A DNA stretch of 16,444 nucleotides from the NCBI GenBank assembly GCA_027596195.1, contig JADGJG010000567.1, forward strand, positions 1-16,444. Direction: 5' to 3'. Shown here piece after piece: positions 1 to 8,654 of the stretch. The translations under genes were made by a program, and so were the position numbers. Positions within the stretch are counted from its first letter, which is position 1, and every line of letters begins with the position of its first letter. Source of the stretch: Podochytrium sp. JEL0797. Lineage: Eukaryota > Chytridiomycota > Chytridiomycetes > Chytridiales > Chytriomycetaceae. The notes below the pieces were generated by a model. The model saw nothing but the letters and a program-made list of their open reading frames with translations, ran no database searches and was not told the origin of the DNA.

Positions 1-55
1 CACTCATTCAAAACCCGGTGCCCAACAACCCCTTTTCGCATATTTTCCGCGTCCA

Positions 56-76
56 CCCCCCCCCCCCCCCCCCCCC
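56..76. repeat. C21 homopolymer in the putative upstream intron
   Basis: This is an uninterrupted run of 21 C on the + strand. It lies just upstream of a branch-site-like CTAAC and a CAG acceptor, so it is probably inside an intron of the Lcp5-like gene. If translated it would encode polyproline, which does not suit the family. The run length may be unreliable in the assembly. Confidence 0.7.
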
Positions 77-145
77 GTTTCCCCACCAATCCAAACGACA
101 CTCGAATCACCAACTAACTCCCCCCTCTATTCCTCCCCCAAACAG

Positions 146-1434
146 AATCGAAACCTCCCCCACCTCCAAAGGCGTCTCCCTCCTCGAACTCAAACTCCAC
201 AACCTCCTCTCCTACCTCACCTCCCTCTCCTTCTTCCTCCTCCTCAAACTCTCCTCCACATCCACATCCACCGTGCACCCCTGCATCGACACCCTCATCG
301 AACACCGCGTTGTACTGGAAAAGATGAAGCCCGTGGAGCAGAAACTCAAGTACCAGATCGATAAAGTCGTCAAGGCTGCGAATGAGGCTGCTGGAGGAAG
401 TAGTGGTGCCGCGAAGGGTGCGATTGTGGGATGGGAAGGGGAGGAATCGGAGGTGGCCGGGAGGGGAGGGGTTTCGGAGATGGAGTTGAAACAGGCCGGG
501 GTGAGTGATCCGTTGCAGTTTAAACCGAATCCAATGAATTTGGCGGGTGCCATGAAAGGATGTGAGTTTTTTTTTGTTTTTTTTTCAGGTTGACGGGGGG
601 TGGGGACAGTCTTGGACGGGGTGTATATGGGGTCGTTTCTCTAACTCTCTCCTCTCCCTCCCCTATCCCTCCCTAAAAAAACCCAGTCGACAAGAAAGAC
701 AAAGACCTCACCTCAACCTCCTCCGTGTACCGCCCCCCCAAAATCGCACCCGTAAAATACACCGAAACCTCCACCAAATCCAAATCAACTCTCTCGACCG
801 CAACCCGCGAATCCCTGTCCAAGTCGCGCGTGTTCCGCGATATGCGTGAAACGTTCGACACGTCGCGCCCCGAACAGGTTACTTCTCATGGAACCGGGTA
901 CGGGTTGCGAGAGTTGAGGGATGCCAAGGATGAGGAGTTGCAAAAGATTGAGGAGTTTGAGGAGGGTAATTATGGGCGGTTGGGGGCCACGAAGGATCGG
1001 AATAAGAGGGAGAGGGCGATGATGAGGAAGAGTGGGACAAGTGGGATTGTGGATGAGATGGAGGTGAGTTTTTTTGGAGAGAGAGAGAGTGGGGGGGGGG
1101 GGGATGATTTTTTTTGTTTGGGTTGGCTCAAACGTTGCGTTTTTGGTGCTTTTAGAACTTGGAATCCGATTTCCTTCAAATGGAATCCCTTGACCGTGCT
1201 GTGGCGTTTGACCAGAAGCAGCAGTACGGCGCGTCCAGTGGTGTGCTCTCGAAACGCAACAAGCGCGCCGACTTTTTCGGTGGAGAGGAAGCGGGACGCG
1301 GAAAGGTCGACGATCAGGGTCGTAAGCGCAAAACGTATGCCGATGCGCAGGATATGTTGTCCAAGCAGGCTAAGATTACGTCGAGCAAGACAGCGTATGA
1401 TCGTACCGTGAAGAAGATGAAGAGCAAGAAGTGA
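146..1434 (+). CDS. Lcp5/neuroguidin-like SSU processome factor (Sas10/Utp3/C1D family), 5' partial, 3 visible exons
   Basis: Exons are 146-561, 687-1063 and 1156-1434 (TGA stop). Both introns (562-686 and 1064-1155) start GTGAG and end CAG or TAG, and the frame is kept across both junctions. The first visible exon encodes GVSLLELKLHNLLSYL and then a segment ending RVVLEKMKPVEQKLKYQIDK, the hallmark of the Sas10/Utp3/C1D domain. It is followed by DPLQFKPNP and, in exon 2, YRPPKIAPVKY, both typical of Lcp5/neuroguidin. The C terminus is basic (KKMKSKK). In yeast, Lcp5 acts in the nucleolus with the U3 snoRNP in 18S rRNA processing; that role is inferred here from family membership. The first exon seems to begin at an acceptor (CTAAC near 115, CAG at 143-145), so the start codon lies upstream in unseen sequence. 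About 356 residues are visible, close to the full length I recall for yeast Lcp5. Confidence 0.82.
1091..1103. repeat. G13 homopolymer inside intron 2 of the Lcp5-like gene
   Basis: A run of 13 G follows a short GA-rich stretch inside the intron at 1064-1155. It lies between the GTGAG donor and the TTTTAG acceptor, so it does not disturb the reading frame. Confidence 0.75.
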
Positions 1435-1453
1435 ATTAGGGGAAAAAACGACG

Positions 1454-1459
1454 AATAAA
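1454..1459 (+). terminator. Poly(A) signal for the Lcp5-like gene
   Basis: AATAAA lies about 20 nt after the stop codon at 1432-1434, within the 114-nt gap between two convergent genes. A second A-rich stretch follows. Position and consensus both fit a polyadenylation signal. Confidence 0.5.
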
Positions 1460-1500
1460 AATCAGTAAACGTTTTTGTTGTGCTTCAGATGGTTCTTCTC

Positions 1501-1506
1501 TTTATT
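1501..1506 (-). terminator. Poly(A) signal for the Shg1/BOD1-like gene
   Basis: On the minus strand this hexamer reads AATAAA, about 45 nt past the TAA stop at 1549-1551. The two convergent genes therefore have closely spaced or overlapping 3' ends. Confidence 0.45.
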
Positions 1507-1548
1507 CCTTCGTCCATCATCATAAATACAAGTCCCAAAAACAGGACT

Positions 1549-3493
1549 TTACGGCGAACTCGGAAGCGCCTCCAAATCCGTCAACTCGGATTCACAGTCC
1601 TCCATGTCCTCCTCCGCACCCTTCGCGTTCCCACCACCACCACCACCACCACCACTACCACCGCGCCCACCCGTCGTCTTGACAGCCTTCCTACGATCCA
1701 CCTCCCTCTTCTGCTTCTTAGCCACCCGCCCCTTCCTCCCCCCTGCAACACCACCCCCGCCACGTTTCTTGGCAGGCGCAGGCACAACTTCCACCTCCTC
1801 CTCCTCCTCTTCCACTTCCTCCTCCGAGCTCTCCTCATCAACAACAGCTGCTCCCCCGCGTTTGACAGGTCCCCTTTTCGCATTCACACCACCACCACCA
1901 CCACCACCGCCCCGCTTCTTTCCCACCTCCTTGCGACCAGCATTCGCGCCGCGAGGCGCTTTCCGCTTCTTGGCAGATTCATTCGTCACTCCTCGCCACT
2001 GCGCATCACCTCCATCGTCCTCCTCCTCTTCCGAAGATTCCTCCTCCTCATCACTCGGCTGTGTAGCTTCGGCGGTAGGAGTAGACGGGAGGGGAGGCGT
2101 TGTAGACGCAACCGCGTTCTTTTTGGGTCGACCCCCCTTGTTTCTTTTCACGGGGGCGGTGGTGGGAGGACTGGCGGAAGCAGCGGGACCTCCACCTCCC
2201 GTTGAGAGACGTTTGGAAACGCGTTGCTTTTGTTGTTGCTTTTTGGATGCAACCGCAGCAGCGACTTGATCCGACTCGGCTTCCGAATCGACCGTGCTCA
2301 GTTTCTCATCGTCGTCGTCGTCGTCGCGAGCCACACCAGCCTCCTCGTCCTCGACGGCGGCAGCGGCTTTTGATTTCGGAATCGGTTCATCCGCGGCATC
2401 GTCTTTGACAAGAGTCCCCGCCGCCGATTTCGAAACCTCCGTTTCGACTTCCATCTCCGTGGAGTCTTTGATGAGGGTGGTCGTTGTGGGTTTCGAATCT
2501 TGATTGTCCACTTCCATGTTCGAGTCGGCGGAGAGTTCCTGCGAAGCTGATGCGGGTGGATCTGAGGCATGGGAAGCAGGGTGGACTTCGGTATCCTCTT
2601 TTGCGGGGGTTGATGATTGTGCAGGTGCCGGTGGTGGAGTGGAAAGAGCGGTGGAGGGTGCGTCGATTGGCGATAATGTTGATGGCGGCGGAGGTGGTGG
2701 TGGTGCGTCAATTTGGGGCGGTGCAGAGACGGACGTGGACGCGATGGAGGCTGGTTTGGTGGAGGAGGGGGGTTGTGGAACGGAGGGGAGTGGTGGTGCG
2801 GGGGGTGCGGGTGGGAGTGAGGTTTCGACAGGCGGGTTTGTCGCGGGAGGAGTTGGAGCAGGCGGAGGAGCGGGAAACGAGGATGGATTGATTTGTGTTG
2901 CGGGTTTTGCGTCGTTGGTTGCGGGGTTGGTGGATTCAGGAGCGGCTTGTGAAGCAAGTTAGTTTTCGGGATTTGCGATACCAGTCAAACACGAGACTCA
3001 CGATCCTTCTTTGCGGGGATTGCAGGGACGGCAGCGATACTCTGAGATGTTGAAGAGGAGGGCAGCGTGTCCTTGAGGAGGGTCGCCTCTTGCTTCTTTT
3101 GTTCGTCAGCGAGAATCGCAGCGAGACAATCGCGCACGGCGTCGGCGATTTGGTTCGTGTTTGTGTTGAGAAATGCGCGGAGGGGACGCGCAATGTTTTT
3201 GGCAACGTCGCTGCAAAGTAAAATAAATAAATAAAAATAAATAAATAAAAACAAACAACGCACCGCTCCACTGCGACACTCGCGGCACTTCCTCTCTGCG
3301 CAAACAAGTCACGCACTTCCTTCTCGACACTTGCCCCCTCTGAAGAAACAAACTGGTCGCACAGCGTCTTTCGCAGTGCGTCGAAATGTCCCTTGCGCTT
3401 GAGACTGAGAAGCACAGCGGAGGGTGCCAGTCCAAGGAGGTGTTTGGCGTGGCTGCTGCCGTGGCAGGTTGCAAAGAAGTCCTCTCTCTTCAT
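1549..3493 (-). CDS. Shg1/BOD1-domain protein, candidate COMPASS subunit, with a long low-complexity C-terminal region
   Basis: Minus-strand exons are 3493-3264, 3210-3002 and 2945-1549 (TAA stop), giving about 611 aa. The introns are 3263-3211 (GTGCGT...TTTGCAG) and 3001-2946 (GTGAGT...CTAAC...CACAAG); codons split at both junctions rejoin in frame. The N-terminal region carries SLKRKGHFDALRKTLCDQF and then a Cys-poor helical stretch containing DVAKNIARPLRAFLN. This matches the K-x-x-G-H-F-D-x-L-R pattern of the Shg1/BOD1 family. Shg1 is a subunit of the Set1/COMPASS histone H3K4 methyltransferase in yeast. The rest is proline-rich, then alternates acidic runs with glycine/lysine blocks and an AT-hook-like KGGRPKK, as in nuclear or chromatin proteins. 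This tail is far longer than in yeast Shg1. The start is uncertain: an in-frame ATG at 3592 would add 33 residues but would overlap H3 exon 1. COMPASS membership is inferred. Confidence 0.65.
1631..1661. repeat. CCA/TGG trinucleotide repeat coding polyglycine on the minus strand
   Basis: A nearly perfect CCA tandem repeat lies in the last exon of the Shg1/BOD1-like gene, where the minus strand reads it as glycine codons (GGT). Similar tracts occur at about 1885-1909 (ACC, again glycine) and 2308-2327 (CGT, coding aspartate). These are candidate length-variable microsatellites within a disordered tail. Confidence 0.75.
3220..3250. repeat. AAAT tetranucleotide tract inside intron 1 of the Shg1/BOD1-like gene
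   Basis: AAATAAAT-type repeats fill most of the 53-nt intron 3211-3263. Read through, they would give a hydrophobic Tyr/Leu/Phe segment that could be mistaken for a membrane helix. Confidence 0.7.
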
Positions 3494-3537
3494 TCGAGTG
3501 AGATTTTGCGTCTTGGTTTTTTCTTCAACGTCAAAAA
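3494..3537. promoter_or_regulatory. Very short divergent promoter interval between the Shg1/BOD1-like gene and histone H3
   Basis: Only 44 bp separate the ATG at 3493 (minus) from the ATG at 3538 (plus). The interval is T-rich on the + strand just before the H3 start and shows no obvious TATA box. Transcription start sites must therefore lie close to, or inside, the opposite gene. The bidirectional promoter is an inference from geometry. Confidence 0.4.
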
Positions 3538-4094
<557 letters not shown>

Positions 4095-4233
4095 TCCTTA
4101 GGCCCCCCCTCTTGCTGATGTTCCCTTTGCTGTGATGTCGTGCTTTGTTGTCTCTCTTCAGTTGTTCTTGTTATCGTATCCTTATCTTGTTCTCAGTGCC
4201 CGTGTGCGAGTGCTCTTTATCTCTCGAAATCGA

Positions 4234-4239
4234 AATAAA
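4234..4239 (+). terminator. Poly(A) signal for histone H3
   Basis: AATAAA lies 140 nt after the H3 stop codon. I saw no obvious histone stem-loop between them, suggesting an ordinary polyadenylated histone mRNA, as is usual in fungi. Confidence 0.5.
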
Positions 4240-5485
4240 CCGCATTTCCACCATATACCGTACTTGAGGTGAGGAAAAGTGGCGAACTGAAGCCTAACTG
4301 GAAACGTGCATTTTGATGAGATACCCTTCTTGATCCGGCCATAAAGAACTCTCATTCTCTGTCCACTATTCCATTCCGCATATGGACTTTTGTTTTCACT
4401 TGTTGAAAAGGTGTCTAAAAACGAGCGTTGAAACCGTTGCAATACCCCCCCAGCCCCTCTCAAGACCCACACGACATGAGAGAAACTTACATAATTATTG
4501 GAATGCAGCAGACGAACAGAGGAGATGCCATCATTGTGAACGAGTGCCTGTTTGGGTCGAAAAGTAGGCAAATGAGAACAACGCGATCATCGTGATCACG
4601 GCATAACAGAAACTCTGGAGCATCAAGGAAAAGAATTTCAAAGAGCGGGCTTTGCGCGGGAACGAGATAATCTGTAGCCTTCGCCTGATCTGGGGGTTCT
4701 CTTTTTTAAGATAGATAGTAAGAGGGCTACAACGAAAAAATTTCCCATTACTGCCTTTAGCCTTTACAGAGAAGCGAGGCACAAGTTGGCTGCCAAGATT
4801 CACAACGCGCCGACGCACGCCAAACAATCCACAAGTTCAAGATAATCCCGCCAGCGTAAGTTGGGACAAGTTCGTAGGAAATATAGAAGTTTCACTTTTT
4901 TTTTTGGGAAGGCAGGGATTAAGGTACGCGTTACCTGCAACCCTTTCCTCTCCCTTGAGAAACTTACACTCTTGGAAAAGAGGGACCGCATTATAGAGGC
5001 CTTTACAGCGAGGTACTTTGTCGAGTTCGCAGCAGCGCTCGCCAACAAGATGTACTCGCAGCAAGATGTACTCGCTGCTGGTGCTGCTGTACTTTCTGAG
5101 CGAGGAGGGAGTGCGAAATTGGTGCGAAATAATGCAAAACTTTCAAAAAAGAGGATGATAAAGAAGTGCTGGAATTCATGGAATATTGACGGAAATCTCT
5201 CGGTGAACATTGCCCCTCGGGCACTTTCCCAGCCTTTTCCGATTGATGGGAATTGATGGTGGAGATGGTGGAGATGAAATCATTCTTTGAAACCAGGTTG
5301 CGGGTTCTTTGGAAAGTGAACAACAAAAGAGATCTGCTGGAAACTTCATTGGCCACTGAGGCCCACGAGTTTTCCACTCTTCGTGAAGCAGGCTTGAAAT
5401 GCTTGGGGTCGGAAAATCCGAAAATCTCCAGAGCACGTGCCGTTCCACAAATTAGATTTTTGTTCTTGCAATCTCGCCCGACTCA
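4240..5485. other. Intergenic region without an assignable gene
   Basis: About 1.25 kb with no coding sequence I can assign. Open frames on both strands are short and do not resemble a known family. By eye I found no tRNA, snRNA or rRNA. It does hold a 16-bp tandem duplication (5047-5078). A 12-mer reading TGTAAGTTTCTC on the minus strand occurs twice (4480-4491 and 4957-4968) and resembles a 5' splice site. A CACGTG box lies at 5434-5439, about 50 bp upstream of the glycosyltransferase ATG. A small spliced minus-strand gene or a noncoding transcript remains possible. Confidence 0.5.
5047..5078. repeat. 16-bp tandem duplication
   Basis: AAGATGTACTCGCAGC at 5047-5062 is followed immediately by AAGATGTACTCGCTGC at 5063-5078, with 15 of 16 bases identical. 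It lies in the unassigned intergenic region. Confidence 0.8.
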
Positions 5486-7572
5486 ATGAACTCCGACGAT
5501 CCCCACTCGAAACGGCGTTACTTCCTGCTCCGCATGACATGTCTGGCCCTGATTGTGACAGTCTCGTTTCTCCAAGTCTTCCTCTTCAGCCAGCATGCCG
5601 TTTCCAACGAGGATGCTGCCCGAACAGCGGGTTCTGATTCTACGCCTATTGATGAGTTTGTCCAGCTGGATCTGCGTGCCTCGCAAGATGGTCCGTCACC
5701 TGAAGCAATGAAACGGCAAAAGCAACTGGATCAACTCTATGTTCTGCCGCGGCAAGAAATTCCCTTGCCCGAACTGGAAACGACCATCGATTATCTGCAA
5801 GCCAGATTTCTCGACTTTCTGAATGGCGAAGAAGGAATGCAAACGTGAGTTGTCCAGTATTACGCCAATGCCGGTATGACCTCACCTACGACAAAAAAAA
5901 TCGGCAGGACCCCATTCGGCGGATCTCTCGGAAATCTCGAAACCACCTTCAACGCACGAACAACATGGAACCGTATACACCAATACGCCCAACGCATCCA
6001 ACCCATCCAATACGACCGTCGCGAAATTCTCCAACTCGCTCGTCGCGCGAGATCCAACCTAATCGCATACCGGATACTCCACGAACAACCGAGCCTCATC
6101 ACCCTCCTCGCACTGAGCACCTCCGACCGCGGCGTGACGGCCCTCGAAGCACAGGAACAGCTCGTGCGTGAATTGCAGGCCATCGTGAAGGCCACGGAGG
6201 CCGGGATCTACCGATGGCTTCAACCGCGGTACAAATCGGTTCGTGCGATGCAGATGGAGTTTCTCGAAAGTCCGGAAGAGTTGGGGATTGTGTTGAGTAC
6301 CGGGATGCATCACTTTGAAATGGCGGTTCATGCAATCACGGCGTTACGTCTCGTGGGGTGCACGCTCCCCGTGGAAGTCATGTACCTCGGCAACGAGGAT
6401 TTGAACGTGAACCGGATTCTCGCATTGCAGAGCATGCCGGGGGTCACGACGGTGGATCTGTTGCGCGAGTTCAATGTGGCAGGGGTGCAAGGGTGGGCGG
6501 TGAAGCCGTTTGCGATGCTCGCGAGTCGGTTTCGGCAGGTAGTCTTTGTGGATGCGGATGCTCTGTTTTTGCAGAATCCGGAGGTGTTGGTGCGGGATTC
6601 CATGCTGTTGAGGCAGTATGGGCAACTGTTTTATCATGATCGGTCGATTCGGACGGAGGAGTACGAAGCCTGGGTCAACTGGTTTTTTGAAACGAACCGC
6701 GAAGTGAGTTCGTATGCAAAGGGGCTGCGGTTCACGAATAACCTCACGAGCCATGAGATGGAGAGTGGGGTTGTGGTAGTGGACAAGAGTCGCACGGGCG
6801 TCCTTCACGCGCTCCTGCTCACGTGTCAGTTGAACCAACGGATCGAGAGTGGCGAAGTGTATCAGTACGTACATGGGGACAAGGAAACATTTGTAAGTGA
6901 TTTTTGGTTGCATTTTATTTTCGTGGTCGCTCACGCGTTGGCATTGCCTTTTTTTGGACTCAGTGGATCTCGTGGGACCTCACTCGCGTGCCGTATCGAT
7001 TCACGCCCAACTACGGCGGCGCTATCGGATACAAAAACGTAACCACCGGATACATTTGCGGCGGCCTCTACCACACCGACGAATTCGGCCGCCCGTTGTG
7101 GTGGAATGGGGGAGTATTGGAAAACAAGCATTCCCTTAGACGCATCATCCCATGGATGGCGTATGACTACGTTGCCATAGACTCGACTGGCGGGAATAAT
7201 GTGGTCTGGGAATGGGATTTTGAGAGAGGCAAGACGCCGTTCTGTTTGGGACCCAAGAATCCTGAGACGGAGGTGCAGCGGTTGGACGAGTCTGTGAGAG
7301 TGTTGGGGAGGGCGTATATCGACGCGTTTTTGGAAATCACGTCGGATGGATTCAAAAAGTACTTTCAGCGACAGTATGGCACGCTGTTTGCCCCTGAAGC
7401 AGAGGCTGCATTGCATGTGGTGGAGCAAGTGGCGGACTTGAAGGAGGGAAAGGGGAAGCCGAAGAAACTGGAGAAAAAGAAGGAGCTGGCGAACGGAGGT
7501 GGGAAAGGGAATGAGGGTGAAAAAATAGAGGAGGTGATGGGGAATGGGAAGAAGGGAAGCTTGCGGGTATAG
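5486..7572 (+). CDS. GT71 family alpha-mannosyltransferase, Mnn1-like, type II membrane protein
   Basis: Exons are 5486-5844, 5908-6892 and 6964-7572, giving 650 aa. The introns are 63 nt (GTGAGT...GGCAG) and 71 nt (GTAAGT...ACTCAG), and the frame is kept through both. The protein starts with a short basic cytosolic tail and a signal anchor at about residues 16-35 (LALIVTVSFLQVFLF), as expected of a Golgi glycosyltransferase. The catalytic region has the DXD motif in VVFVDADALFLQNPE (Asp335-Ala-Asp337), which binds the metal-nucleotide sugar. It also has MESGVVVVDKSR and GDKETF-W (about 443-449), both typical of Mnn1-like enzymes. Family members transfer mannose from GDP-mannose onto protein-linked glycans. 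The last 50 or so residues are Lys/Glu/Gly-rich and not family-like. I see no AATAAA within the 98 bp before the next gene. Exact linkage specificity cannot be told from sequence. Confidence 0.88.
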
Positions 7573-7650
7573 AATTATTAGCTTTTTTAAACGAAAAATA
7601 GAGGAATTGGGTTATTTTTTCAGATTAAAAGAGAGGAATTTTAAAAAGGT

Positions 7651-7660
7651 TTGTTTTGAT
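7651..7660 (+). promoter_or_regulatory. TTGTTTTGAT motif before the start codon of RBR copy 1
   Basis: The 10-mer ends 10 nt before the ATG at 7671. The identical sequence precedes the next two genes (8618-8627 and 10051-10060). Its role is unknown; a 5' leader or initiator element is possible. Confidence 0.25.
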
Positions 7661-7670
7661 CCCACCAAAA

Positions 7671-8539
7671 ATGACCATCGGCGGTGCCACTTCGAACGAA
7701 TCCACCACCCCGCACGTCGACGACTATCTCTTTAGTGTGCTTCTGGTGCTGCAGGAGCTCGATGCTTTGGAAGTGGGTGACGAGCAGGTCGCTGCTATCG
7801 ATTTGACGAGAGACGATTGCAACGAGTTTGTGGAAAGCGTTCGTCTCGCGCGCCATTTGCAAACACCCTCTGCTGCTTCCAGTGGCGATTCGATCGCTGC
7901 CGAACTTCAAGCCGCTGCAGCCGTTGAGGAAGTGGGCGATTCGTTGGAACCAAAAACCGGCGCGTCCAGTGGTTCGCTGTCTTCCAAGCCAGGCGAACCT
8001 GCAACTCCGTCTTCTGCTTCGGTGAATCCTCCTGTCATTGCTTTACCGACCCCTCCCAGACCTCCATTGAATCCTTGCAGCTCTTGCGGCGAGGAATCCA
8101 ATTGCAAGATGCCGTGCGCCCACCATTACTGCGAAAACTGCACCCGTGAAATCTGCGTCAACGCCGTAAACGATCGCGCACTCTTTCCTGCGCGTTGTTG
8201 CAAAGTTGTTTTCCCACAGGAGCAAGTTGCCCACTGTCTTAATGCGACGCAAATGGGCCAATATGCGCGTTATCAGCTTGACTTGACTGCAGCCACATTG
8301 CGAATGTCGATCCCGAGTTCAGAAGGTTCGTGAAAACAAATGGATGGCAGATGTGTCCACAATGTGGAGCTGGTATTGAACGCGTTCGTGATTGTGCGCA
8401 CATGACTTGCATCATTTGTCGCTTCCAGTTTTGCTACTTTTGTGCCGCTGGGTGGATGCCGAGAAAATGCGCCTGCGATATGTTTTCTGCTGCAGATGTT
8501 GCTGCTTTTGACCTTGCTGATGACGAAGACGATGATTGA
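7671..8539 (+). pseudogene. RBR-type E3 ubiquitin ligase paralogue, copy 1, interrupted by a one-base frameshift
   Basis: The frame from ATG 7671 codes a variable N-terminal region (LFSVLLVLQELDALE, shared with copy 2) and a RING1-like Cys/His cluster from about residue 136 (CSSCG...PCAHHYCENC...RCC). It stops at TGA 8331-8333, after 220 residues. From 8309 the -1 frame continues the homology: DPEFRRFVKTNGWQMCPQC, then GIERVRDCAHMTC and FCYFCAAGW, ending at TGA 8537-8539. Alignment with copy 2 places a single-base deletion at 8307-8309, in the codon after ATG 8304. I see no plausible intron and no slippery heptamer. The second part keeps every expected Cys and His, including the Cys of DCAHMTC equivalent to the RBR catalytic Cys, so the break is recent or a sequencing error. 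Copy 1 ends in an acidic tail and lacks about 75 C-terminal residues found in copy 2. If real, the allele yields a RING1-only protein. Confidence 0.75.
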
Positions 8540-8576
8540 ACGCGGGAGTGGATGAACCAAATCATGCTTTGTTGGG

Positions 8577-8582
8577 AATAAA
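8577..8582 (+). terminator. Poly(A) signal for RBR copy 1
   Basis: AATAAA lies 38 nt after the stop of the second (shifted) frame. This supports 8539, not 8333, as the ancestral end of the gene. Confidence 0.5.
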
Positions 8583-8617
8583 CGCTTTTTTGCAGATAAA
8601 GGCGGGGGGGCTCTGTT

Positions 8618-8627
8618 TTGTTTTGAT
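8618..8627 (+). promoter_or_regulatory. TTGTTTTGAT motif before the start codon of RBR copy 2
   Basis: Identical to the 10-mer at 7651-7660, ending 27 nt before the ATG at 8655. Its presence here may be inherited from the tandem duplication, but the same motif also precedes the unrelated GH35 gene. Confidence 0.25.
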
Positions 8628-8654
8628 CGATACCACGCAGCCACCACCCAAAAA

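Noticed and set aside
1604..2269. Long open frames on the + strand opposite the Shg1/BOD1-like last exon
   Set aside because: They are Ser/Pro/His-rich translations of the complement of trinucleotide repeats. The minus frame has continuous splicing, a recognisable domain and a poly(A) signal.
2298..2957. His/Pro-rich minus-strand frame
   Set aside because: It is a frame-shifted reading of the proline-rich part of the Shg1/BOD1-like exon. The accepted frame is open through the same stretch and joins its upstream exons correctly.
2985..3263. A hydrophobic N-terminal helix (LFIYFYLFIL) on the minus strand suggesting a membrane protein
   Set aside because: The segment is the AAAT-repeat intron 3211-3263 read through; a donor and an acceptor flank it and it splices out in frame.
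4861..5256. 131-residue + strand frame in the gene-free region as a real gene
   Set aside because: It matches no family I know, has no clear start context, and spans a 16-bp tandem duplication. It cannot be supported without transcript or homology data.
8304..8333. Programmed -1 ribosomal frameshift in RBR copy 1
   Set aside because: No X-XXY-YYZ slippery heptamer or obvious downstream stem was seen, and copy 2 has no frameshift at the aligned site. A one-base deletion is simpler.
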